A stretch of 64,000 bases of DNA from Robertmurraya dakarensis (GTDB taxonomy: Bacteria > Bacillota > Bacilli > Bacillales > Cytobacillaceae): NCBI RefSeq assembly GCF_900156875.1, contig NZ_LT707409.1, positions 1,590,046 to 1,654,045 on the forward strand, written 5' to 3'. The notes below the pieces were generated by a model. It saw nothing but the letters and a program-made list of their open reading frames with translations. It was not told where the DNA came from and did not search any database. This document shows positions 1 through 8,210 of this stretch, one piece after another. Position 1 is the stretch's first letter. Each line of letters starts with the position of its first letter. Position numbers and translations under genes: made by a program.

Positions 1-73
1 CAGCATGAGTATGCACAAACATCATTTCATCAACATATTTGAGCACCCTCAACAATAATCTACATCAGCTATT

Positions 74-616
74 TCATATTATTGAACCATTTAAACATCC
101 TTTTATATGTTCTAATGCCCATTTATGACCTGTTTCATTAAAACTAGCAACAGCTTTTTCATGGACAAAGATATTGAAACCTTTATTATAGGCATCTACT
201 GCTGTATGCAGGACACAGATATCAGTGCATACTCCCACTAAATGAAGATCTGTAATTCCTCTTTCTCTCAATTTTATTTCTAAGTCCGTCCCAGCAAATG
301 CACTGTATCTAGTTTTATCCATCCAATAGACATGATCGCGGTCTCTGTTTTTTTCATAAACTTCTTTTAGTTTACCGAACAAATCTCTGCCGCTCGTACC
401 TTCTATATTATGGGGCGGAAAAAGTTTTGTTTCTGGATGGTGTGGATCATCTTTTGTATGTAAATCTATCGCAAAGACAACATAATCTCCTTCACTAATA
501 AAAGTTTCGGTTATCTTCGATATTTCCTCTTCTATCGCTTCCCCTGGTTCACCGCAAGGCAATGCACCATTCACAAAATCAACGGTATAATCAATGTTTA
601 AAAGTGCCTTTCTCAT
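74..616 (-). CDS. pncA: nicotinamidase (isochorismatase-fold amidohydrolase)
   Basis: Hydrolyses nicotinamide to nicotinate plus ammonia for NAD salvage in the cytoplasm. The 180-residue product has the isochorismatase-like fold: Asp9 in the first strand (NIDYTVDF), a metal-site region around DLHTKDDPHH, the lysine in DKTRYSAF and the nucleophilic cysteine in GVCTDICVL, which together make the Asp-Lys-Cys triad. It closely resembles B. subtilis PncA over its whole length. An ATG three codons upstream (625) lies directly on the AGAAGGGG ribosome site, so the ATG at 616, 9 nt downstream, is the better start. It is divergent from bioY. The family and the nicotinamidase assignment are both well supported by the sequence. 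Confidence 0.93.
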   Translation of the reverse strand: MRKALLNIDYTVDFVNGALPCGEPGEAIEEEISKITETFISEGDYVVFAIDLHTKDDPHHPETKLFPPHNIEGTSGRDLFGKLKEVYEKNRDRDHVYWMDKTRYSAFAGTDLEIKLRERGITDLHLVGVCTDICVLHTAVDAYNKGFNIFVHEKAVASFNETGHKWALEHIKGCLNGSII

Positions 617-794
617 AGGACCCATCCCCTTCTAAATAAAATGTTATATATTATTTAAATTTTAACTCATTTTAATGAGATAATCACGTTCGATAACATA
701 TATAAGGAAAAAGAAACTGCTTATGGTAACTGCTAATTAAAATAATAAGACCAGATTTTTTTCTACTTAAATAGGAAAAAATCTAGAAAAGATG

Positions 795-823
795 TTGACA
801 AATATTTCAGATAATTTTATAGT
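795..823 (+). promoter_or_regulatory. sigma-A promoter of bioY
   Basis: TTGACA at 795-800 and TATAGT at 818-823 are separated by exactly 17 nt. Transcription would start near 829-831, inside the BirA-like operator. Seen directly in the sequence; activity is inferred. Confidence 0.75.
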
Positions 824-827
824 TTAT

Positions 828-859
828 ATGTCAACTGAAAATGCATAAAGGTTAACCAA
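828..859 (+). promoter_or_regulatory. BirA-type biotin operator
   Basis: The half sites ATGTCAAC (828-835) and GTTAACCA (851-858) are separated by 15 nt. This matches the Bacillus BirA box (TTGTTAAC-N15-GTTAACAA) at 13 of 16 positions. It sits just downstream of the -10 box, over the expected start point, and directly before a biotin transporter gene. Biotinyl-AMP-loaded BirA would repress bioY here. Confidence 0.8.
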
Positions 860-873
860 AAGGAGATAGACGA

Positions 874-1452
874 ATGACTAAAGAACAACTTAAATTAAGA
901 TCAATGATTCTGACAGCTCTCTTTGCTGCTGTCATTGGAGTTTTAGCGCAACTGACAATCCCTCTCCCGCTTGTCCCAATTACCGGACAAACACTAGCAA
1001 TTGGACTTGCTGCTACCATATTAGGCGCTCGTTACGGTACCCTTTCTGTTATTTTGTATTTAATTATAGGTTCTGCAGGTGTACCTGTTTTTGCAGAATT
1101 TTCCGCAGGGATTTCAAAACTTGTTGGTCCAACTGGAGGATTTTTAGTAGGCTTCGTTCCAGCTGCCTTTTTGATGGGAATATACATGGAAAAATGGGGT
1201 TTTAACTTTAAAAACGCGTTAATAGCAAATATAATCGGGATGATTGTCACATTGATATTTGGTACAGTTTGGCTGAAAATATCTGCCAGCCTAACATGGA
1301 CAGCCGCCTTTGCCAGCGGGTTTACCCCATTTCTAATCGTTGGTATCATTAAAGCTGCACTTGCTTCATGGATTGGCATTACCATTAGAAAACGTTTAAT
1401 ATCCGCTAGATTATTAATTTCAGCTCAGAAGAATCTGGACCATAGTATTTAA
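874..1452 (+). CDS. bioY: biotin transporter BioY (S component)
   Basis: Substrate-binding integral membrane component that takes up biotin, either alone or with the shared ECF ATPase/transmembrane module encoded elsewhere. The 192-residue protein has about six hydrophobic segments and the BioY signature features, including the PITGQTLAIGLA region near residues 35-47 and the LVGPTGGFLVGF loop near residues 83-94. The start has a clean AAGGAGATAGACGA ribosome site. A consensus promoter with a BirA-type operator stands immediately upstream and an intrinsic terminator follows, so it is a single-gene biotin-repressed unit. No biotin synthesis genes are in the window. Confidence 0.93.
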   Translation: MTKEQLKLRSMILTALFAAVIGVLAQLTIPLPLVPITGQTLAIGLAATILGARYGTLSVILYLIIGSAGVPVFAEFSAGISKLVGPTGGFLVGFVPAAFLMGIYMEKWGFNFKNALIANIIGMIVTLIFGTVWLKISASLTWTAAFASGFTPFLIVGIIKAALASWIGITIRKRLISARLLISAQKNLDHSI

Positions 1453-1459
1453 TGACTTA

Positions 1460-1487
1460 GAGTTGTCGTTTTGACAGCTCTTTTTTT
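1460..1487 (+). terminator. intrinsic terminator of bioY
   Basis: Stem GAGTTGTC (1460-1467) pairs with GACAGCTC (1473-1480), with one G-U pair, followed by seven T. Confidence 0.8.
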
Positions 1488-1511
1488 ATGCACATAAGCC
1501 TTATGAAAATA

Positions 1512-1922
1512 TTATCTCTTACTTAAGATATCTTGTATAATTTCAATATGTACCGATGCCCAAGCTTTTTCACGAAAATGAATAATAGCGCTAAAGGTAA
1601 GAACCAAAACATAAATAAATACGAATATTGCCCATAATAGACTCCCCTCTTTAAAAAGAAATTGCTGGAGCTGAGTAGAAAATAAAAATAAAAGCCATGG
1701 AATGGAAGTGACAAAGATTGGAATAATTCCCGAACCATTTTTTTCCTTAATCATTCGATAATAAATTAGTTTTAAAGCACTGCTGTCGATGTTTTGATAA
1801 GTGTTTTTAATTTCTTCTATCTCTCTCAAATTTTTAAGTTGTTGAACAGCTAATTTGTTATTAGTTCGCTCTCTTATTTGAAGATATAATCTATGGGCAT
1901 CTCCTCGAAAAGTAAACAACAC
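1512..1922 (-). CDS. hypothetical two-segment membrane protein
   Basis: Not recognised. The 136-residue product has a charged N-terminal half with a short helical, coiled-coil-like stretch (QLKNLREIEEIKNTY), then two hydrophobic segments separated by a short loop, then a cytoplasmic-looking charged tail. The GTG at 1922 is preferred: the reading frame opens three codons earlier, but that codon overlaps the AGGGAG ribosome site, whereas 1922 is 8 nt beyond it. It is convergent with bioY. No catalytic motif is visible. Confidence 0.6.
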   Translation of the reverse strand: MLFTFRGDAHRLYLQIRERTNNKLAVQQLKNLREIEEIKNTYQNIDSSALKLIYYRMIKEKNGSGIIPIFVTSIPWLLFLFSTQLQQFLFKEGSLLWAIFVFIYVLVLTFSAIIHFREKAWASVHIEIIQDILSKR

Positions 1923-2041
1923 TTTCAGCACTCCCTACAACATATTAATTGAGCTTTTATTTCTAACATAATAATAGCAGCCTCAAAAGTCGTTAATTAC
2001 GAAATTTAAGACCGCTATTTATTAAGTAGAAGTATTATTAT

Positions 2042-2248
2042 TTACTGAATGTCTTCAAAATAATCCTTGTAAAATCCCCCAACTTTACCAGAATTGTCTA
2101 CAATAAAGTAGAACTCCTCTGTTTCATTTTTTACATCATAAATTTCTCCTACAGTTAATGCGTGGTTAACAATGTATTTTTCTGCATTAGTATGAATACA
2201 CTTTACCTTTTTTAACGTTTCCGAGTTGTTCCATGTTAAATGTCTCAT
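2042..2248 (-). CDS. small conserved protein, DUF6501-like
   Basis: A 68-residue soluble protein with no catalytic motif. Its pattern (KKVKCIHTNAEKY, then VGEIYDVKNETEEFYFIVDNSGKVGGFYKDYF) matches my memory of a short conserved Bacillaceae family, DUF6501; the function is unknown. The ATG at 2248 is chosen because AAGGAG lies 8 nt upstream, while the frame's earlier ATG at 2281 has no ribosome site. It follows another small gene in the same direction after 39 nt, so the two may be co-transcribed. Confidence 0.7.
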   Translation of the reverse strand: MRHLTWNNSETLKKVKCIHTNAEKYIVNHALTVGEIYDVKNETEEFYFIVDNSGKVGGFYKDYFEDIQ

Positions 2249-2287
2249 TACTGCCACTCCTTCTTGTATTACCATTTCCAACCTTTA

Positions 2288-2539
2288 TTATATGGAATAA
2301 TCGATATAACTCGCAACTTTATTTTCCTTTCTTTTTCGTTTTGATGGAAAATGAAAGAGTCTTTTTCGGACTTTATGGATATTTTCTTGATCGAAAGTAA
2401 ACATCTCTCCAGTGACAACATTTTTTAATGTTACATAACTTTTATCACATATGGTATCTATACGAATAAATTCCAAAAACTCATAAGATTTGTTTTCATA
2501 CACCACTTCATAATAGCCATTTTCGGTAAATAACTTCAT
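2288..2539 (-). CDS. hypothetical small basic protein
   Basis: Not recognised. The 83-residue protein begins with a predicted beta-rich half (NGYYEVVYENKSYEFLEF, VTLKNVVTGEMFTF) and ends in a very basic segment with KRKRKENK near residues 67-74. That basic tail could contact nucleic acid or membrane, but this is only inference. An AGAGGG ribosome site precedes the ATG. It lies directly upstream of the DUF6501-like gene on the same strand. Confidence 0.55.
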   Translation of the reverse strand: MKLFTENGYYEVVYENKSYEFLEFIRIDTICDKSYVTLKNVVTGEMFTFDQENIHKVRKRLFHFPSKRKRKENKVASYIDYSI

Positions 2540-2719
2540 TATATGACCCTCTTTCTAAAATGGTGATAGTTTTATTTACCACAAAATGCGCTTGTATAAA
2601 ACATAGTACATTTAATAATTAGTGCAAATGGCTTTAGTGCTTTTTGAATTCCGTAAGGATATGTCGTTTTTTTAATTGTTACAAATATGTTAAATGGGTT
2701 TTCAAAATCTTCAAAAAGA

Positions 2720-2749
2720 TTTACAATAGATAAACAGTCAGAATATTAT
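2720..2749 (+). promoter_or_regulatory. possible sigma-A promoter of the Sda-like gene
   Basis: TTTACA at 2720-2725 and TATTAT at 2744-2749 with an 18-nt spacer, about 25 nt before the start codon. I could not find a clear DnaA box (TTATNCACA) here, although B. subtilis sda is DnaA-controlled. Confidence 0.4.
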
Positions 2750-2772
2750 ATCCTTTTCCAGGAGGTATGCAA

Positions 2773-2904
2773 ATGAAGATTATGAGTAACGAATTGTTGA
2801 TTGTCTCGTATCGTGATGCATTAAAATCAGGTAAGGATGAGGAATGGGCCAAACTTTTGAAAGATGAAATCAGAAGAAGAGGCTTGAAACCGTTTAAGAA
2901 TTAG
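2773..2904 (+). CDS. sda: Sda-like sporulation histidine kinase inhibitor
   Basis: A 43-residue protein. Known Sda is a helical-hairpin peptide that binds sporulation kinases such as KinA and blocks phosphorelay entry when DNA replication is disturbed. The match is in the pattern: ELLIVSYRDA at residues 7-16, then a second helix with KLLKDEIRRRGL near residues 27-38, like the ELLIESY and IENEIKRRSL regions of B. subtilis Sda. The GGAGG ribosome site at 2761-2765 lies 7 nt before the ATG at 2773; an in-frame ATG at 2767 is too close to it. The gene is isolated between opposite-strand genes. Family membership is likely; kinase inhibition is inferred from the family. Confidence 0.75.
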   Translation: MKIMSNELLIVSYRDALKSGKDEEWAKLLKDEIRRRGLKPFKN

Positions 2905-2941
2905 ATCTCAACTGGCTTATAAAAATTCAATAAAGCTCATC

Positions 2942-2973
2942 AAAAAAACCCACCGTTTGCAAACGGTGGGTTT
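2942..2973 (-). terminator. intrinsic terminator of odhAB
   Basis: Near-perfect palindrome with arms AACCCACCGTTTG and CAAACGGTGGGTT. On the minus strand it is followed by a run of T, immediately after odhB. Confidence 0.9.
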
Positions 2974-2982
2974 CAATATTTC

Positions 2983-4236
2983 TTATGCTTCAAATAACAG
3001 TGATTCAGGGTCTTCAAGTAATTGCTTAACTCTCACTAGGAATGTCACAGCTTCTTTACCATCAACAATTCTATGGTCATAAGATAGAGCAACATACATC
3101 ATCGGACGGTTTTCCATTCTTTCAGCATCGATTGCAACCGGACGCATTTGGACACTATGCATACCAAGAATACCGACTTGGGGCCCATTAAGGATTGGAG
3201 TTGATAATAAAGATCCAAATACTCCTCCATTTGTGATGGTGAATGTTCCACCTTGTAAATCTGAAAGCGCCAATTTATTAGAACGAGCCTTAACAGCAAG
3301 TTCTGAAATATCCTTTTCGATTTCAGCAAAATTTTTGCGGTCCGCATCACGTACAACAGGTACGACAAGGCCATCTGGAGCAGATACGGCAATACCGATG
3401 TCATAGAATTTCTTTAAGACAATTTCATTACCTTGAATTTCTGCATTTAATAAAGGATTCTTCTTCAACGCTGCTACAACAGCCTTTGTGAAGAAAGACA
3501 TAAAGCCCAATTTTACATCATTCTCTTCTAAGAATTGATCTTTACGACGCTTACGAAGATTCATTACATTTGTCATATCAATTTCGTTAAAAGTAGTTAG
3601 CATTGCAGATGTTTGCTGTACATCAACAAGTCTGTTCGCAATCGTTTGGCGGCGGCGCGACATACGAATTCTTTCAACTGGCTTCGTTGTATCTTGAGAC
3701 TCTTGAGCTTTTGGCTCTTGTTTTGGTGCTTGAGCTGCAGGTGCTGATGTTTGTCCAGGAGTAAAACTTGAAACATCTTGTGCACGTACTCGTCCAAGCG
3801 GATCGGCTGTCGGCACCTGGGAAAGATCAATGCCCTTTTCTCTAGCTAGTTTTCTTGCTGCTGGAGAAGCAATCGGACGATTTGTATTGTCCACTGTTGT
3901 TGTTTCTGGCTGTTGTACATTTTTTTCAGGTTGTGTTTGAGGCGCTGCTTCTTGTTTCTGCTCTTCTTTTGCAGGTTCTTCAGATGCAGCAGCGGCTGTA
4001 CCACCCTCTTCAATAATCGCAATCGCTTCACCAACATTAACTGTATCGCCTTCAGCAAACTTAACTTCCTTTAAAACTCCGCTATATTCGGAGATAATTT
4101 CGACGTTCACTTTATCTGTCTCTAATTCTACAACATAGTCGCCTTTTTCAATTGCATCACCAGGCTGCTTTAACCACTGTGCGATCGTACCTTCTGTAAT
4201 TGATTCTGCTAATTCTGGGACTTTAATTTCTGCCAC
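2983..4236 (-). CDS. odhB: 2-oxoglutarate dehydrogenase E2, dihydrolipoyl succinyltransferase
   Basis: Core subunit of the 2-oxoglutarate dehydrogenase complex of the TCA cycle; transfers the succinyl group from lipoate to CoA. The 417 residues hold a lipoyl domain with the modified lysine in ETDKVNVE (about residue 40), a Pro/Ala/Gln-rich linker, a peripheral subunit-binding domain ([16 protein letters not shown], about residues 123-140) and the catalytic domain ending in SYDHRIVDG with its HxxxDG motif. The start is read as the GTG at 4236, which gives [12 protein letters not shown] like B. subtilis OdhB. Its AAGGAGG lies inside the last codons of odhA and there is 1 nt between the genes, implying translational coupling. 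Confidence 0.96.
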   Translation of the reverse strand: MAEIKVPELAESITEGTIAQWLKQPGDAIEKGDYVVELETDKVNVEIISEYSGVLKEVKFAEGDTVNVGEAIAIIEEGGTAAAASEEPAKEEQKQEAAPQTQPEKNVQQPETTTVDNTNRPIASPAARKLAREKGIDLSQVPTADPLGRVRAQDVSSFTPGQTSAPAAQAPKQEPKAQESQDTTKPVERIRMSRRRQTIANRLVDVQQTSAMLTTFNEIDMTNVMNLRKRRKDQFLEENDVKLGFMSFFTKAVVAALKKNPLLNAEIQGNEIVLKKFYDIGIAVSAPDGLVVPVVRDADRKNFAEIEKDISELAVKARSNKLALSDLQGGTFTITNGGVFGSLLSTPILNGPQVGILGMHSVQMRPVAIDAERMENRPMMYVALSYDHRIVDGKEAVTFLVRVKQLLEDPESLLFEA

Positions 4237-4237
4237 C

Positions 4238-7078
4238 TTAATTTCCTCCTTCATCCGTACGCGTTAATGCTTTTCCAATAATACATGATTGTTCCATTTT
4301 GTGTACATCCGGGTCACCTTCCGCTGGGCTAGAACGACGACGGCGGCCAATATAGCCTATTTCTATATGCTTCGGAGCAATGTACTTTAATCGAGGTTCC
4401 ACAAACGTCCATGCACCCATGTTTTTTGGTTCTTCCTGAATCCAATATATTTCTTTTAGATTAGGATATCTCTCAAAAATTTCCTGAACATCTTGAATTG
4501 GGAAAGGATAGATTTCTTCAACTCTAACTAAATGAAGCCAGCTGTAATCCTTTTCTTTGTCCATTTGTTCAACGAGATTGACCATTATTTTACCCGAACC
4601 AAGAACAATACGTTCAACTTTATCTTTGTCAGCACCCAAACCTGGCTGTTCGATTACAGGCTTAAATTCCCCTTCACTGAGCTCAGATCCTGCAGAAGCA
4701 ACTAGCGGGTTACGCAGCAAACTTTTTGGTGTCATCATAATCAGAGGTCGAACTTCCTCTTTCGTTAAGATAGCTGCTTGCCTTCTTAAAATATGGAAAT
4801 ATTGTGCTGCAGTCGTCACATTAGCTACTGTCCAGTTGTTTTCTGCAGCGAGTGTTAAGAATCGCTCAATTCTGGCACTTGAATGCTCAGGTCCTTGTCC
4901 TTCATAACCATGTGGAAGCAGCACTACTAAACCTGATTTCTCACCCCATTTAGCTCTTCCTGCAGAGATAAACTGGTCAAAGATTACCTGTGCAGTGTTG
5001 GCAAAATCACCAAATTGCGCTTCCCATAAAACAAGTGTTTCTGGCGCAAAGACATTGTATCCATATTCAAATCCAAGAACTGATCCTTCTGATAATGGAC
5101 TGTTGTATACAGAAAAAGATGCTTTTGCTGTTGACAGATTGTGCAACGGCGAGAATGATTCGCCTGTTTTTTGATCGTAAAGAACAATATTTCTATGAGC
5201 AAAAGTTCCTCGTTCTGAGTCCTGTCCAGAAAGTCTTATAGGAGTTCCGTCAGATATGATTGAAGCGAATGCAAGTGTTTCTGCAAGTCCCCAATCAATC
5301 TTTTCATTCTCCTCAAATGCTTTTAGTCTGCGTTTTAGAATTCTCTCTAACTTTCCAAATACATTAAAGCCTTCAGGCCATGTTAATAGTTCCTCGTTGA
5401 TTCTCTTTAAGAGATCTAATGGCACAGCCGTCTCAATTTTTGGCAGGCCTTTCTCAACGACAACAGGTGGCATTGGTTCCTTTACTTCATTCTTTTCATT
5501 TGGAACTTTTTGGTACGCATCTTGAATTTTATTCAAAACACTCTCGCTGATTTCAGTAATCTCCTTATCAGAAAGAATGCCTTCTTCAGTAAGCCGCTTA
5601 GCATACAATTCTTTTACAGTTGGGTGTTTGTGAATTAAATTGTATAGTAACGGATTGGTAGTCATCGGTTCATCCATTTCATTATGACCAAAACGACGGT
5701 ATCCCACCAAATCAATTAGAAAATCCTTTTTAAATGTTTCACGATATTCACATGCAAGTTTCGCTGCTGCCAAGACAGCCTCTGGATCATCTGCATTTAC
5801 ATGAACAATAGGAATTTCATAACCTTTTGCCAAATCGCTAGAGTAACGAGTCGATCTGGAATCAGTTCTCTCTGTTGTAAAACCAATCAAGTTGTTTGCA
5901 ATAATGTGAATACTTCCACCTGTGCGGTAGCCTTTTAATTGGCTTAAGTTTAATGTTTCCGCAACGATTCCTTCTCCTGGGAAAGCTGCATCCCCGTGTA
6001 CTAGAATCGATAGTGAGGAGCTTAAATCCTCTTTTGCATAACCTTTTAATGTTCGGTCATCCTGGGATGCGCGAGTGAAACCTTCTACCACTGCACCTAC
6101 GAATTCTAGATGTGAAGGATTATTGGCAAGAGTTAGTTTCACATTAGATTGGTCTTCTTGATATTGACGATTAAGTCCTAAATGGTACTTAACATCTCCT
6201 GTCCAGCCGAAGTTAATGCCGATTGAACCTTCTGATGGTACAAGCTCTTTATTAGGCGCATGCTGGAACTCAGCAAATATCATTTCATATGGTTTACCTA
6301 GTACATGAGCAAGGACATTTAGTCTTCCCCTGTGCGCCATGCCGATATTGATCGTCTTAGCTCCATTGGATACGGAACTTGAGATGATCTTATCAATTAA
6401 TGGTACCATTGAATCCAAACCTTCTATTGAAAAACGCTTTTGACCTACAAATGTTTTATGTAGAAATTTTTCGAATTCCTCAACTTCTGATAGTCTATTT
6501 AAAACCGATTTTTTCTGGTCACGGTTTAAGCTTGGTAATAAACTTCCAGATTCAACTTTTTGGCGAAGCCAAAGTTTTTCTTTTATGTTATTCACGTGTC
6601 GGATTTCAAACGCAATCTTCCCACAATAAACTTGTTTTAAATAATTAATTGCATCATAACCATTCTTAATATTAGAAGGAATGTCAGTTGAAATGACCTT
6701 AGCAGGCAGCCCCTTTAAATCAGAGTCTGTTAATCCAAAATACTCTTGTTTGATTAACTCCGTTTCTGCCTCTCTTTGATATAACGGGTATATATCTGCC
6801 GCAAGATGACCATACCCTCTAATCTTATCCGCCAAATCTGTTGCAGCTAGAATTTTTTCTACCTGTGGTCCTCCTGCAGCAGCAATTGGCCCAGCTTCAT
6901 TTTGAATTCCTTTTTCCTCATTTTGCGGCGGACCGTATGCTTCAAAGTAATCCCTGATCTCCTCATCTACTGAATCAGGATTTTCGAGAAATTTCTCATA
7001 TAAATCCCATACATACCCTAGATTAGGACCGTGAAACCCTTGCCATGCAGGTCCTTGACCATCGTATGGCTTACCCAT
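4238..7078 (-). CDS. odhA: 2-oxoglutarate dehydrogenase E1 (thiamine diphosphate dependent)
   Basis: Decarboxylates 2-oxoglutarate and passes the succinyl group to the lipoate of OdhB. At 946 residues it matches the usual length of Bacillus OdhA. Visible signatures are the N-terminal [18 protein letters not shown] helix region that docks in the complex, the active-site stretch [12 protein letters not shown], the ThDP/metal segment [19 protein letters not shown], and in the C-terminal half [15 protein letters not shown] and [21 protein letters not shown]. It is the first gene of the odhA-odhB operon. The lipoamide dehydrogenase E3 is not in the window and is probably shared with another complex. 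Confidence 0.97.
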   Translation of the reverse strand: MGKPYDGQGPAWQGFHGPNLGYVWDLYEKFLENPDSVDEEIRDYFEAYGPPQNEEKGIQNEAGPIAAAGGPQVEKILAATDLADKIRGYGHLAADIYPLYQREAETELIKQEYFGLTDSDLKGLPAKVISTDIPSNIKNGYDAINYLKQVYCGKIAFEIRHVNNIKEKLWLRQKVESGSLLPSLNRDQKKSVLNRLSEVEEFEKFLHKTFVGQKRFSIEGLDSMVPLIDKIISSSVSNGAKTINIGMAHRGRLNVLAHVLGKPYEMIFAEFQHAPNKELVPSEGSIGINFGWTGDVKYHLGLNRQYQEDQSNVKLTLANNPSHLEFVGAVVEGFTRASQDDRTLKGYAKEDLSSSLSILVHGDAAFPGEGIVAETLNLSQLKGYRTGGSIHIIANNLIGFTTERTDSRSTRYSSDLAKGYEIPIVHVNADDPEAVLAAAKLACEYRETFKKDFLIDLVGYRRFGHNEMDEPMTTNPLLYNLIHKHPTVKELYAKRLTEEGILSDKEITEISESVLNKIQDAYQKVPNEKNEVKEPMPPVVVEKGLPKIETAVPLDLLKRINEELLTWPEGFNVFGKLERILKRRLKAFEENEKIDWGLAETLAFASIISDGTPIRLSGQDSERGTFAHRNIVLYDQKTGESFSPLHNLSTAKASFSVYNSPLSEGSVLGFEYGYNVFAPETLVLWEAQFGDFANTAQVIFDQFISAGRAKWGEKSGLVVLLPHGYEGQGPEHSSARIERFLTLAAENNWTVANVTTAAQYFHILRRQAAILTKEEVRPLIMMTPKSLLRNPLVASAGSELSEGEFKPVIEQPGLGADKDKVERIVLGSGKIMVNLVEQMDKEKDYSWLHLVRVEEIYPFPIQDVQEIFERYPNLKEIYWIQEEPKNMGAWTFVEPRLKYIAPKHIEIGYIGRRRRSSPAEGDPDVHKMEQSCIIGKALTRTDEGGN

Positions 7079-7512
7079 TTAAATAACCCCCAAAATTATT
7101 ACTAATAGTGGCTTATACTCCTTTATATCCAGATTCTAATATATCAGTTTTCAGTCGGTTATTAGAATAATAATATTTTTCAGAGGATAAACCGTTTCCA
7201 ATTGCTATTTTAACACTTTCACCCAACTATCTCAAAAGTTTTTAACATCTTTATAGTGAAAAATTTTTTTATTTAATCATAAAAATGTTTTTATACTAAA
7301 ATAGTAAATTTTTTCTAAAAAGAAAGAAAACTTAACAGTCGTTAGGTTTTCATTAACTTTACTATTTTTCCGCTTTTTTTGACAATTGGTTTATAAGAAA
7401 TCAAAAAAAGTCATCATAAAGTTGCGAAAAGAACTTTTTCTGCGAATAGAGGATAAATTTCACCTTAAATAGACATATTATATATGATATTATTTTAGGA
7501 GGAATGAAATTC
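7079..7512. other. odhA / sspH divergent intergenic region
   Basis: A very AT-rich 434-nt spacer. It must hold the odhA promoter on the minus strand and a forespore promoter for sspH on the plus strand. A G-T-T-A-G-rich stretch around 7330-7350 and several A/T tracts are present, but I could not identify a convincing CcpC or CcpA operator for odhA. Confidence 0.5.
7451..7480 (+). promoter_or_regulatory. possible sigma-G type promoter of sspH
   Basis: GGATAA at 7451-7456 and CATATTA at 7474-7480, with 17 nt between them, resemble the sigma-G -35 and -10 elements (G-ATA and CAT--TA). The downstream gene is a spore SASP, a typical sigma-G target. The assignment rests on a short pattern. Confidence 0.4.
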
Positions 7513-7695
7513 GTGAATGTCGGTCGTGCAAAGGAAATAGTAGAAAGTGCGGAGATTCATCATGTTTCCTACGATGGTAAGCCTGTGATCATTCAACATG
7601 TTGATGAAAAGACAAAAATGGCAAGAATTTATTCAAGATCTAATCCAGAAAATGAGCAAGACGTTCCGGTGTTAAATTTAATTGAAGAAATATAG
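7513..7695 (+). CDS. sspH: H-type small acid-soluble spore protein
   Basis: Minor SASP of the H family, packed in the spore core and degraded at germination. The 60-residue product has the family pattern: [10 protein letters not shown] near the N-terminus, [15 protein letters not shown] in the middle and [22 protein letters not shown] at the end. The frame opens with an ATG at 7504 that touches the AGGAGG (7497-7502). The GTG at 7513, 10 nt downstream, gives the expected short N-terminus and is preferred. It shows the organism forms spores. Confidence 0.9.
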   Translation: MNVGRAKEIVESAEIHHVSYDGKPVIIQHVDEKTKMARIYSRSNPENEQDVPVLNLIEEI

Positions 7696-7737
7696 CAATC
7701 AGTACTGCTAATGAATTACAATAAGAAGCAGAGCTGC

Positions 7738-7765
7738 AGCCTTTCGTAAACTCAAAAGGCTTTTT
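7738..7765 (+). terminator. intrinsic terminator of sspH
   Basis: Stem AGCCTTT (7738-7744) and AAAGGCT (7755-7761), then four further T. Confidence 0.7.
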
Positions 7766-7810
7766 ACACCCTATATAACATTTATAAATTCATTTTCACT
7801 TTTCTTACTA

Positions 7811-7839
7811 TTGACATTAATACGTTGGTGTAGTAAAGT
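7811..7839 (+). promoter_or_regulatory. promoter of the S-box met operon
   Basis: TTGACA at 7811-7816, a 17-nt spacer and TAAAGT at 7834-7839. Transcription would begin near 7846, about 15 nt before the riboswitch aptamer. Confidence 0.65.
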
Positions 7840-7860
7840 TTAGAAAATTAAATTAATGGG

Positions 7861-7976
7861 TTCTTATCAAGAGAGGTTGAGGGTCTGGCCCTGTGAAGCC
7901 TCAGCAACCTGCAGTGGTTTTTTACATATGCAAGGTGCTAATTCCAGCAAGTTCTTGAAACTTGGCAGATAAGAAG
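7861..7976 (+). promoter_or_regulatory. S-box (SAM-I) riboswitch aptamer
   Basis: Canonical SAM-I aptamer. The P1 arms TTCTTATC (from 7861) and GATAAGAA (ending near 7975) enclose the conserved blocks AGAGAGGTTGAGGG, ending the 5' side of P2, GAAGCCTCAGCAACC, and AAGGTGCTAATTCCAGCAAG. With S-adenosylmethionine bound, P1 forms and the downstream terminator (7998-8028) folds. Without it, the 3' arm of P1 can pair with the 5' side of the terminator stem (TCTTCTTCTT) as an antiterminator. It controls metI-metC-yitJ-metH. Confidence 0.97.
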
Positions 7977-7997
7977 GATGGCTTGTTAACGGTTTGA

Positions 7998-8028
7998 AAG
8001 TCTTCTTCTTAAAGAAGACTTTTTTATT
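7998..8028 (+). terminator. riboswitch-controlled intrinsic terminator
   Basis: Arms AAGTCTTCTT (7998-8007) and AAGAAGACTT (8012-8021) with a 4-nt loop, followed by a T-rich tract. It is the expression platform of the S-box. Confidence 0.95.
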
Positions 8029-8035
8029 TTTATTA

Positions 8036-8076
8036 AGCTGCAGAGCAATTGTCAGTTGATTAGGATTTCTGCAGCT
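8036..8076 (+). repeat. second leader hairpin downstream of the S-box terminator
   Basis: Perfect 9-bp arms AGCTGCAGA (8036-8044) and TCTGCAGCT (8068-8076) in the 180-nt leader between the S-box terminator and metI. No T tract follows. It may stabilise the processed mRNA 5' end, which is inference. Confidence 0.5.
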
Positions 8077-8210
8077 ATTAACGTATAATAATTAATGTTG
8101 ACTATTCAGCCGGGTTTACTTATTCATCATTATCTGCTATGCGAACTTTCTTGATAGAATGCTAGATTCTAGATTTAGAAACTATCTCGTAACTTAAGGA
8201 GTGTTGTTTA

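Noticed and set aside
2600-2760. DnaA boxes upstream of the Sda-like gene
   Set aside because: No TTATNCACA-like site could be found by eye on either strand.
4557-4907. Long plus-strand frames inside odhA, metH, the molybdoenzyme and other large genes
   Set aside because: They are opposite-strand or shifted-frame shadows of well-supported genes and have no ribosome sites or protein motifs.
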